Positions 43,519-51,406 of a stretch of 64,000 bases of DNA are shown one piece after another. Under the pieces are notes generated by a model. The model made no database searches and was not told the origin of the DNA. It was given only the letters and a program-made list of their open reading frames with translations. The translations under genes were made by a program, and so were the position numbers. The stretch lies in NCBI RefSeq assembly GCF_005116575.1, contig NZ_SWCN01000001.1, forward strand, positions 310,001 through 374,000. Direction: 5' to 3'. Each line of letters starts with the position of its first letter. Position 1 is the stretch's first letter. The DNA comes from Desulforhopalus sp. IMCC35007 (GTDB lineage: Bacteria; Desulfobacterota; Desulfobulbia; Desulfobulbales; Desulfocapsaceae).

Positions 43519-44537
43519 TGCAGCATGTTCTTAATAGTCTTATTTCAGCCCTGGAAAATGGCGAATCTGTAGTGCTTGGCGCAATAGTACGCAGTTCAGG
43601 TTCCGCGCCGAGAACGTCTGGGGCCAGGATGCTGGTACGTGCTGATCAGACACTGGTTGGGACCATTGGTGGTGGTGCTTTGGAAGGCGGCTGCCAGGCA
43701 AAGGCCAAAGAACTTTTATCGAATTCTTCAAAAGATAGTTTTGTTGAACTTGACTTTGATCTTACCGATAAAACCGCCGCAGCCGAAGGCATGGTTTGTG
43801 GAGGTAAAGTCTCAGTTTTACTGCAAAAAATTACACCGGAAGCTCTCGCGCAGTTTAGCTCGCTTCGCGAAACATTTGCCAGGGGCCAGTACCCCGTTGT
43901 CGTTACCAAGTTGCCCCGCAATGGCAACCTGCCGGAGATCTCTTTTTTAAATGCGTCTATACCGTGTAATCTTCCTGTTCAGCTTAGGGAGGAAATATTA
44001 CGGAAAAACAGGCGGGCGAATTTTCTCGCAGACCATGAAGAAGATCACTACTTTGTAGAGCCGTTAATACACCCGGGAACGGTATATCTGGTGGGGGCAG
44101 GTCATGTTGCCCTGGCAACGGCTCATCTGGCCGCTTTTACCGGATTTGAGGTTGTGGTAATGGACGACCGGGAAGAATTTGCAAATGCCAGGAGATATCC
44201 GGAGGCAAAAGAGGTTATCGTTCTTGAGGATTTCCATAACTGTCTGCCCGAGCTGGGCCCTGAGGCCTTTGTGGTGATTGTGACGAGGGGGCATCTCCAT
44301 GACAAGGAAGTTCTGGCCCAGGCACTCAGGACAGATGCAGGTTATATTGGTATGATAGGTTCGAGTAAAAAACGGAAAGGAGTCTACGCCGCACTCATGG
44401 CAGAAGGATTTACTGAGACTGATCTTGAGCGGGTGTACAGTCCCATAGGTCTTTCTATTGGAGGCGATACACCCGAAGAAATTGGTCTGAGTATCGTGGC
44501 TGAAATGGTTAAGATCAGGGCAGGGATGAAGGTGTGA
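43518..44537 (+). CDS. xdhC: XdhC-family Mo-hydroxylase maturation factor
   Basis: A 339-residue XdhC/CoxI protein. The N-terminal domain has VRSSGSAPRTSGARMLV, GTIGGGALEG and the cysteine in EGMVCGGKVSVL. The C-terminal Rossmann domain has YLVGAGHVALATAHLA, VVMDDREEFAN and GMIGSSKKRKGV. XdhC binds the molybdenum cofactor, promotes its sulfuration and protects it until insertion into xanthine-oxidase-family enzymes; Mop is the obvious client here. Start at ATG 43518, overlapping the ligase stop by one base, and ending in overlap with the nucleotidyltransferase. Confidence 0.93.
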   Translation: MQHVLNSLISALENGESVVLGAIVRSSGSAPRTSGARMLVRADQTLVGTIGGGALEGGCQAKAKELLSNSSKDSFVELDFDLTDKTAAAEGMVCGGKVSVLLQKITPEALAQFSSLRETFARGQYPVVVTKLPRNGNLPEISFLNASIPCNLPVQLREEILRKNRRANFLADHEEDHYFVEPLIHPGTVYLVGAGHVALATAHLAAFTGFEVVVMDDREEFANARRYPEAKEVIVLEDFHNCLPELGPEAFVVIVTRGHLHDKEVLAQALRTDAGYIGMIGSSKKRKGVYAALMAEGFTETDLERVYSPIGLSIGGDTPEEIGLSIVAEMVKIRAGMKV

Positions 44538-45640
44538 AAACCGGGGCAGTTATTTTAGCGGGAGGCTACTCTTCCCGCATGAACGGCTTTAAACCATTGA
44601 TGCAGCTTGGTAAAAAAAGCCTGTTGGAGCACTCCGTACGCTTTTTTAAGAGGGGAGGGGTGGACAAGCTTGTGATCGTCACCGGTCACCGAAAAGATGA
44701 GGTCAAAGCCGAGGCCGCCCGTCTTGGTGTTCGAAGTATTTATAACAAAGATTATGACAAAGGGATGTATTCGTCTGTTTGCGCCGGAGTAAAACAGATG
44801 AAGGGAGTGAAAGCCTTTTTTATTCTGCCGGTCGACATCCCTCTCATTCGCCCCTCAACCTTGAAAACCTTAAGAGGAAAGGCCCGTTTAAAAGGAGTCG
44901 TTTATCCTTCTTTTGACGGTGAGCGTGGCCATCCACCCCTCATCTCCTCGGCCTTGATTCCGGCTATATTAAAGTTTGATGGGAGTGGTGGTTTAAAAGC
45001 CTTGCTGGAAAAATATCCAGGAACCGATATTCCTGTCTGGGATCAGGGGATTTTACTTGATGCAGACACCCCGGAGGATTTTCAGGTTCTTGAAAATCGT
45101 CTGTTGCAAATGGATGTGGGAAGTCGTGCCGAAGTCATGGCCCTGGCTGAGCTGGTTATGAAGAAAAGAGGCTGCGAACACGGCGTTATGGTGGCCGAGA
45201 CCGCAAGTGTCATTGGCAGGGAACTGAACGATAGAGGCTATAGACTTGACCTGGACCTCCTGTTCAATAGCGCTCTGCTTCATGATATTGCTAAGGGCGA
45301 GGCTCAGCATGAGGCAAGAGGTGCGGAAATGCTCAAAAAGCTTGGACTGAAGCAATTATCTGAAATTGTTGCCGCCCACCGCGATGTGACGGTTCCGGCA
45401 TCGGGCAAGGTGCAGGAAAAAGAACTGGTTTGTCTTGCCGATAAGCTGGTGCGTGGCACAGAGAAAATGCCAATAGAACAGCGTTTTGAAGAAAAACTCC
45501 TCCTGTATGCCAAGGATCCTCAAGCCTGTAAGGCAATACGGAAAAGGCTGGCAAACGCCAAAGGCCTTGAAAAAATTGTAGTGGAGTCCATCGGTCGCCC
45601 TCTGGCAGAGTTACTTGATAGCAAACAGGTTGCTCGGTGA
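44534..45640 (+). CDS. MocA-like nucleotidyltransferase fused to an HD domain (DVU_1551-like)
   Basis: A 368-residue two-domain protein. The N-terminal domain (about 1-190) is a MobA/MocA-type NTP transferase: AVILAGGYSSRMNGFKPLM, IVTGHRKDEV, FFILPVDIPLIRPSTL. In this context it should attach CMP to molybdopterin, giving the cytosine dinucleotide form that Mop uses. The C-terminal domain (about 200-368) is an HD hydrolase with LFNSALLHDIAKGEAQHEA (HD pair) and AAHRDV, suggesting a linked phosphohydrolase step. It begins at a GTG overlapping xdhC (GTGTGA) and ends overlapping the phosphatase gene. The fusion partner's role is unknown. Confidence 0.88.
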   Translation: MKTGAVILAGGYSSRMNGFKPLMQLGKKSLLEHSVRFFKRGGVDKLVIVTGHRKDEVKAEAARLGVRSIYNKDYDKGMYSSVCAGVKQMKGVKAFFILPVDIPLIRPSTLKTLRGKARLKGVVYPSFDGERGHPPLISSALIPAILKFDGSGGLKALLEKYPGTDIPVWDQGILLDADTPEDFQVLENRLLQMDVGSRAEVMALAELVMKKRGCEHGVMVAETASVIGRELNDRGYRLDLDLLFNSALLHDIAKGEAQHEARGAEMLKKLGLKQLSEIVAAHRDVTVPASGKVQEKELVCLADKLVRGTEKMPIEQRFEEKLLLYAKDPQACKAIRKRLANAKGLEKIVVESIGRPLAELLDSKQVAR

Positions 45641-46230
45641 AAACAATTTATCTCATTCGCCACGGCGAGATAGCAGCCACTTCTCCACGAAGATTCATTG
45701 GTCAAACCAACCTGCCTTTGACGGTAAAAGGTAGAGAGCAGGTTACTCTACTGGGTAAATATCTCTCGACCTGTGGAGTTGAAAACATCGTCTGCAGCCC
45801 CCTGTTGCGCTGTCAGGAAAGCGGACAGATCATCGCCGGAGCTTCCGGGCTTTCAATTGAGACCGAAGACAATCTGTCTGAAATCAATCTCGGAGTCTGG
45901 GAGGGTCTGACTGTGGATGAGGTCAAAAAGAGATATCCAGGTGCCTATGAGCAGCGGGGTGAAGATCTGGCGGGGTATCGTCCCACAGATGGAGAAAGCT
46001 TTCACGATCTTCTTGAGCGTGTCTGGCCTGCATTTCTGCAGATCGTAGAGGCCAGTTCGTCAACTACCGCAGTTATTGCCCACGCAGGTGTCAACCGCGT
46101 TCTTCTTTGTCATATCCTCGGTATGCCTCTTACCCGAATGTTTACCTTTGAGCAGTCCTATGCCCATTACAACGTTGTTTCCGCAGATAAAACTCACCTG
46201 AAACTTAAGGCTCTCAACTGCAGCCCCTGA
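45637..46230 (+). CDS. histidine phosphatase (phosphoglycerate mutase/CobC-like)
   Basis: A 197-residue histidine phosphatase. The phospho-acceptor motif is LIRHGEIAATSPRRFIGQ, then IVCSPLLRCQESGQII, the acidic LSEINLGVWEGLT, and AVIAHAGVNRVLL with the second catalytic His. The length and the FIGQTNLPLT segment resemble alpha-ribazole phosphatase CobC, but no cobalamin genes are here. It is the last gene of the overlapping Mo-linked operon (GTG start within GTGA), so a phosphorylated intermediate of that pathway may be its substrate. A 155-bp gap follows. Confidence 0.87.
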   Translation: MKTIYLIRHGEIAATSPRRFIGQTNLPLTVKGREQVTLLGKYLSTCGVENIVCSPLLRCQESGQIIAGASGLSIETEDNLSEINLGVWEGLTVDEVKKRYPGAYEQRGEDLAGYRPTDGESFHDLLERVWPAFLQIVEASSSTTAVIAHAGVNRVLLCHILGMPLTRMFTFEQSYAHYNVVSADKTHLKLKALNCSP

Positions 46231-46385
46231 CAAAAGGACTCTCCAGCCTTTACTCATAAAAAAGCACAAGTCCGGGTGAAAAACTGGATTTCAACCAGGA
46301 TTATATGACGCTCAAAAATCAATTCTAAATAAAAATCATACAACGAACAAATAAGGATTCTTTCATTATTGGAAAAAGGTAACAG

Positions 46386-47072
46386 ATGAGAGCACATTAT
46401 TTACAGCATGTATTTTTTGAGGGGCTTGGCAGCATTGAGTTATGGCTTACAGATGCCGGTTATGAACTGTCTGCAACGCGCCTCTATGAATCAGCCGGAT
46501 TCCCAGCGCCTGCCGAAATTGACCTGCTTGTAATTATGGGTGGCCCGATGAGTGTCAATGATGAGGCCCAGTTTCCATGGCTTGTGGCGGAGAAAAACTT
46601 TATCCGTGAGGTTATTGATTCAGGAAAACCTGTCCTTGGAATCTGTTTGGGGGCTCAACTTATTGCAAGCGCCATGGGCGGCAACGTATATAAAAACAGC
46701 GTCAAGGAAATTGGCTGGTTTCCTGTACAATCTTGCCTGGAAACAGACAAAAAAGAGTTTGTCTTTCCTGAGACTGTTGAAGTGTTTCACTGGCATGGCG
46801 AAACATTTGATCTGCCACCAGGAGCAACGTGCCTCGCCAGCAGTGCAGGGTGCAAAAACCAGGCATTTCAGATGGGCAATTCGGTCATCGGGCTTCAGTT
46901 CCATCTCGAAACAACTCCGCAGTCTGCGGAGGCCATAGTTGCCCATTGCCGCGATGAGTTAGTTGAGGGGCAGTATATTCAGACAAAAGAAGAAATACTG
47001 GCCGCTACAGCTGTGCAATACGATTCCATCAACAGGCTTATGGCAGATGTCCTGAAATATTTGCACCGGTGA
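46386..47072 (+). CDS. class I glutamine amidotransferase (GMP synthase-like)
   Basis: A 228-residue stand-alone class I glutamine amidotransferase. The nucleophile elbow is VLGICLGAQLIA (Cys), and the His-Glu pair is in VIGLQFHLETTP. LLVIMGGPMSVNDE fits the oxyanion strand. Such proteins release ammonia from glutamine or hydrolyse gamma-glutamyl compounds (PuuD or GuaA-like); no synthetase partner is next to it, so the acceptor is unknown. AAAAAGG precedes the ATG. It lies between the Mo operon and a convergent MFS transporter. Confidence 0.86.
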   Translation: MRAHYLQHVFFEGLGSIELWLTDAGYELSATRLYESAGFPAPAEIDLLVIMGGPMSVNDEAQFPWLVAEKNFIREVIDSGKPVLGICLGAQLIASAMGGNVYKNSVKEIGWFPVQSCLETDKKEFVFPETVEVFHWHGETFDLPPGATCLASSAGCKNQAFQMGNSVIGLQFHLETTPQSAEAIVAHCRDELVEGQYIQTKEEILAATAVQYDSINRLMADVLKYLHR

Positions 47073-47120
47073 TCCCTGGGCTCTGGCGAAAAAATGCATC
47101 TGATGCGGGGGGCCTTGTCA

Positions 47121-48371
47121 TCAATGGGGAGTTGTAGACCCAGTCAGTATCTGTTTGGCCGAAAAAGAAAACAGTGAAAGTAGAACGGCTCCCAGTAAGT
47201 ACCAGCTTAAGAGTAAAAAGAGACCTTGTCCTGAAATTCCCCTATCTATCAAAATGCCAAAAAGAATGGGTGAGGCAGCTGTGCTGAGGACAGCAAGTGA
47301 GGAGACAAGCGCTCGAATGGCACCAAGATGTTTCGTTCCATACACCTCAGCCCAGAGGCTATTAATAATCGGGCTTGCTGAGCCGATGGAGGCGCCAAGC
47401 AGGAGCATCAGAACATAGGCCACGTGTGGTCCTGGTGCAAGGGCACAGGCGGTAAGGCCCATTAACATTGGTACTGGGCAAAATTTAAACAATTGAACCC
47501 CACTAAAGCGGTCAACCAGTGCACCTACATACATTGAAGCGAGCCAGTGCGCCATGCCATAGACGACAAAACATCTTGCAAAGAGTGCAGGTGTCCAGCC
47601 CATTTCGGGCAGAATAAACGCCTGGTGAACAAAGATACCTGTCACGATAAAAGGTGCAGCCAGTATTGCTGGAAGTGTCAGCCAGAATCGCAAATCTTTG
47701 AGCAGCGTTCTTCTTGAGCCCTGCGTCTTTGGAGATGGAGACGTTTTGCGTGCATTTGTTGGGATGCTCTCCCTGTATTTTTCCTGTCGGCTCTGTCTCA
47801 GCAGCCAGAGAGTAGTGGGCAGATAAATGAGAGGTATTGAAAGTCCGATGACAAGCCAGCTTTTCTGCCAGCCAAAAGCTGCAATTATCATCAGGGCAAA
47901 CGATGGAAGGAGGATTTCACCTACAGGAACACCGATACTTGCAACGCTTACAGCCTTGCCACGGTGGACGGAGAACTCTCTTGCCATGGTTGTAATAGCG
48001 GTATGGGGGAGGAGGCCCTGACCGAAAAATCTGAGCATAAACAGACAGACAATCAGGCCTGTAAGGGTGCTTATCTGTGAGAGAATCAGGGTGGCTGCAA
48101 AGAGGCCAGCGGCGCAGAATGTTACAAACCAGCGGAGCGGGAATCTATCGACCCCAGCTCCCATCCACATGAGAAGCAGACCGCTTGCAAGGGTTGCAGT
48201 GGAGTATGCAGAGCCGTATTCGGTTGCTGAAAGATGAAGCGTCTCCTGAAAACTGGCCCCATACCAGCTGATGAAAAACGATTGACCGAAATTGCCCCAG
48301 AAAACCGAAATCATACCAAACAGCAGGAGTGGCCAGGAGCGCCTGATAAAACGAAAATAGTCGTGGAACAT
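47121..48371 (-). CDS. MFS transporter
   Basis: A 416-residue major facilitator with about 12 hydrophobic helices in two halves joined by a charged loop (about 195-215, KTSPSPKTQGSRRT). The first cytoplasmic loop has GAGVDRFPLRWFV, and the matching loop in the second half has GALVDRFSGVQLF, the usual D-R pair in both repeats. The substrate is unknown; proteins of this layout include oxalate/formate-antiporter-like members. A ribosome site is weak (AGAGG further upstream). It converges on the amidotransferase gene and is divergent from the periplasmic-binding kinase at 48672. Confidence 0.86.
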   Translation of the reverse strand: MFHDYFRFIRRSWPLLLFGMISVFWGNFGQSFFISWYGASFQETLHLSATEYGSAYSTATLASGLLLMWMGAGVDRFPLRWFVTFCAAGLFAATLILSQISTLTGLIVCLFMLRFFGQGLLPHTAITTMAREFSVHRGKAVSVASIGVPVGEILLPSFALMIIAAFGWQKSWLVIGLSIPLIYLPTTLWLLRQSRQEKYRESIPTNARKTSPSPKTQGSRRTLLKDLRFWLTLPAILAAPFIVTGIFVHQAFILPEMGWTPALFARCFVVYGMAHWLASMYVGALVDRFSGVQLFKFCPVPMLMGLTACALAPGPHVAYVLMLLLGASIGSASPIINSLWAEVYGTKHLGAIRALVSSLAVLSTAASPILFGILIDRGISGQGLFLLLSWYLLGAVLLSLFSFSAKQILTGSTTPH

Positions 48372-48560
48372 CTCTTTGGTCTGACCTCTTTAAATTATTG
48401 TGCTGCCTTTTGCTGGTACAACGGTATCATGATGGTTTCCTGTCAAAAATGATAAGCCTTGATGGATGATAAGAACGAGATAATTATAACTGAGAGAAAG
48501 TAGGAATTGTTCATAAATCTGCTCCTTGCAGTAGCTTTCAAATTCTGCATAATATAAGAT

Positions 48561-48632
48561 GAGTGTCAATTGATAGCAGTTTTTTCGCACGGTTAAGGTG
48601 TTACTTCGAGTGTGATGTGATGGTAACTGAGT
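48561..48632. repeat. diverged repeat fragment, copy E
   Basis: In the 300-bp divergent spacer before the sensor kinase: GAGTGTCAATTGATAGCAG (48561-48579), then GTTACTTCGAGTGTGA and GATGGTAACTGAG (48600-48632), the latter two forming a GTTAC/GTAAC dyad. They echo the GTCACTTCGA...GTGTCAGGCA...GATAGTAACTGAG elements of copies A-C, much shortened. Nothing else is seen in 48372-48671. Confidence 0.4.
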
Positions 48633-48671
48633 ATTCGGATTTATTTATACACTTGTTGGCTGGGAAGTTTT

Positions 48672-51005
48672 ATGAAGAAAAGACAATGTACTTATTATCT
48701 ACTGGATTTTAAAAAGATTTCATCTTTTATCCTGCTCTTTCTTTTTTTTCTTATCTTGTTTTGTTCGACCGCATCTGCCGGGAAAACCGACTCCAAATTC
48801 CATATCCTGCTCTTTAATTCCTATCACAAAGGGTATCTGTGGAGCGATGAGATCACCCGAGGCGTTGAGGAAAACCTTACGAAAGATGGAGTGGTGCTTC
48901 ATGTGGAATATATGGACACCAAAAGGCATTTTGATGAGGGCTATCTCTCACTGCTCAGTCAGCTTTTGCTCTTAAAGCATGCCAAATGTCAATATGATGT
49001 TGTCATCGTTTCCGACAATAGCGCCTTTGAATTCATCAAAAATCGTGGCCAGGCAATCTTTGGAAATACACCCATTATTTTCTGTGGTCTGAACTATCTG
49101 ACCGAAGGGGATCTCAAAGGAATGGTCCAGGTCTCCGGAGTCAATGAAGAGGCGGATCTTGAGGGGAATATTAATTTAATACAACGCCTTCACCCACAGC
49201 GTCATAACCTTGTTGTTGTCACGGACAATACGATTACAGGTCACAAAATACAGCAGGAAGTTGGCCGGATACAGCAGAGTTTAGGCCATGATAGCGTGGG
49301 GATTGAACTTGTCTATGATGTTACGATTACTGAACTGAAAGAAAAACTCAGAAGTTTAGATAACAATACCAGCCTCCTTTTTACCTTCTTTTCCCGAGAC
49401 CGTAATGGAGTCTTCCTTGAGTACGATGAAAGCATAGCCACAGTTGTTGAAAACACAGATGTCCCTATATACGTCAGTTGGAAGTTTAGTCTGCGGGATG
49501 GCGTAGTGGGCGGCTACCTGACAGACGGGTATGGTCAGGGACAGGAGGCTGCAGAGAAAGTAAATCTGATTCTGGCTGGAACTCCGGTTTCCGAAATCCC
49601 CATTACCTGGAAAAGTCCCAATCGTTTTTGTTTGGAATATGCCCTATTGAAAAAGTTTAATGTCGACTTTAACCGCATCCCTGAAGATGCAGAGATCCTC
49701 CACTCACCACCTACTTTTGTGCAGGAATACAGGGAGCAGATCATTAAGGTTGGGATTATTATCGGTGTTCTGATACTGCTGGTGTTTGCCCTTGCTTATG
49801 GGCTTATCCGCTCTACGCGGGCAGAGGAAACCCTGCGCAGGGCTGAAAATTTTATCTCAAATATCATAGATTCCATGCCGTCGGTATTAGTGGGTGTTGA
49901 TGTAGAAGGCAGGGTTACCCACTGGAACAGCCGCGCCAGAACGGCGACCGGTCTCTCGGGTCTTCAAGTCATTGGGCAACCGCTTGAACAGGCTTTCCCT
50001 CGTTTGTCCACAGAGATGGCTCAGGTTCAGGAAGCCATGCGCACCCGGGAGGTTGTATTGCAACCCAGGCAGGCCCATAGGGTAGATAATGAAACCTGTT
50101 ATGAAGATGTGACGGTCTACCCACTGGTCTCAAACGGTATTGAAGGTGCTGTCATCCGTCTCGATGATGTAACAGAAAAAGTACGACTTGAAGAGATGAT
50201 GGTGCAGAGCGAAAAAATGCTGTCGGTTGGAGGGCTTGCGGCAGGGATGGCCCATGAGATTAATAATCCGCTTGCCGGGATGATCCAGACCGCAAATGTG
50301 ATGCGGGATCGATTGAGTAACAGAGAGATGCCTGCAAATATTCGTGCAGCAGAAGCATCAGGAATCCCCATGTCAGCGATCTATTCCTATATGGAGGCAA
50401 GAGGGATTCCAAAGATGCTGGATCGTATTTGTGAGTCAGGGGCACGTGCAGCTGAAATTGTTACCAATATGCTCCAGTTTGCAAGAAAAAACAGCAGCAC
50501 TGTCTCCAGTCACGATCTTGTCTCACTTATGGACCAGTGTCTGGAGCTTGCAGGTAGCGACTATGATCTGAAAAAACATTTCGATTTTCGCCAGATCAAG
50601 ATTGTTAAAAAATACCAGAAGGACCTTCCGCTGATCCCCTGTGAAAAGAGTAAAATTCAACAGGTTATACTCAATATTCTTAGAAACGGCGCTGAAGCAA
50701 TGCAGACCAACCCAGACCAGACGGATAAAGAGCATTGTTTTACAATAGAAATCAACCAGAGAGATCCCGGCTGGATACGGTTAGAGATTGCAGATAATGG
50801 CCCGGGTATGGATGAAGCGACCAGAAAGCGGGTTTTTGAACCTTTTTTTACCACGAAACCGGTGGATATGGGGACCGGTCTGGGCCTCAGTGTCTCCTAT
50901 TTTATAATTACCGAAAATCACAATGGCAGAATGAATGTGGAATCGACCGTGGGAGAGGGAGCCCGGTTTACCATTGAACTTCGTGTGGGGGGCAAAAACA
51001 TATGA
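48672..51005 (+). CDS. periplasmic-binding PAS histidine kinase
   Basis: A 777-residue sensor kinase. After a signal anchor (about 15-36) comes a periplasmic domain (about 40-340) like ABC sugar/peptide-type substrate-binding proteins (FHILLFNSYHKGYLWSDEIT, VVIVSDNSAFEF, GNTPIIFCGLNY, VGGYLTDGYGQGQEAA). A transmembrane helix (about 357-376), a PAS domain (about 385-505) and a kinase core follow: H-box GGLAAGMAHEINNPLAG, N-box ILNILRNGAEAM, G-boxes DNGPGMDEA and GTGLGLSV. Between the His helix and the second DHp helix is an extra segment of about 35 residues (around AEASGIPMSAIYSYMEARG). It overlaps the next receiver gene by four bases. Confidence 0.9.
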   Translation: MKKRQCTYYLLDFKKISSFILLFLFFLILFCSTASAGKTDSKFHILLFNSYHKGYLWSDEITRGVEENLTKDGVVLHVEYMDTKRHFDEGYLSLLSQLLLLKHAKCQYDVVIVSDNSAFEFIKNRGQAIFGNTPIIFCGLNYLTEGDLKGMVQVSGVNEEADLEGNINLIQRLHPQRHNLVVVTDNTITGHKIQQEVGRIQQSLGHDSVGIELVYDVTITELKEKLRSLDNNTSLLFTFFSRDRNGVFLEYDESIATVVENTDVPIYVSWKFSLRDGVVGGYLTDGYGQGQEAAEKVNLILAGTPVSEIPITWKSPNRFCLEYALLKKFNVDFNRIPEDAEILHSPPTFVQEYREQIIKVGIIIGVLILLVFALAYGLIRSTRAEETLRRAENFISNIIDSMPSVLVGVDVEGRVTHWNSRARTATGLSGLQVIGQPLEQAFPRLSTEMAQVQEAMRTREVVLQPRQAHRVDNETCYEDVTVYPLVSNGIEGAVIRLDDVTEKVRLEEMMVQSEKMLSVGGLAAGMAHEINNPLAGMIQTANVMRDRLSNREMPANIRAAEASGIPMSAIYSYMEARGIPKMLDRICESGARAAEIVTNMLQFARKNSSTVSSHDLVSLMDQCLELAGSDYDLKKHFDFRQIKIVKKYQKDLPLIPCEKSKIQQVILNILRNGAEAMQTNPDQTDKEHCFTIEINQRDPGWIRLEIADNGPGMDEATRKRVFEPFFTTKPVDMGTGLGLSVSYFIITENHNGRMNVESTVGEGARFTIELRVGGKNI

Positions 51006-51406
51006 CAGCGGTTATGCCTACAGTTCTCATTTTAGATGATGATGACGCCGTACGAGAGAGTTTACTTTACTATTTTGAAGATCTGGGCTGGGGCGTACAC
51101 GGGGCGGGCACTGCGGAAGAGGCACTTGTGGTAGCCCGGCAGATAAATCCGGCAGGTGTAGTCGTAGATATCCGGCTACCGGGGATGGATGGCTGCAGTT
51201 TTATTCTTGAACTGGAGAAAACACACCCACATGTGGCGTGCGTCATCTGTACCGGATCTCCGGAGTATCAGCCCCCGGATTATGTACTGATCCGTCCCCA
51301 GGTGTTTGCTAAGATCTTTAGTAAACCCGTTTCTGATTTAGGTGAGCTAGCAGAATCTATGCGACAGCATATTATGAATTGTAATGTAAAGGCGATACAT
51401 GATTGA
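51002..51406 (+). CDS. stand-alone receiver protein
   Basis: A 134-residue single-domain response regulator: acidic LILDDDDAV, phospho-acceptor in VVDIRLPGMDGCS, threonine in VICTGSP, lysine in FSKPVSD. With no output domain, it probably relays phosphate between the kinase encoded just upstream (4-bp overlap) and the REC-GAF-PAS-kinase encoded downstream (8-bp overlap), or acts by protein contact. Confidence 0.9.
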   Translation: MTAVMPTVLILDDDDAVRESLLYYFEDLGWGVHGAGTAEEALVVARQINPAGVVVDIRLPGMDGCSFILELEKTHPHVACVICTGSPEYQPPDYVLIRPQVFAKIFSKPVSDLGELAESMRQHIMNCNVKAIHD

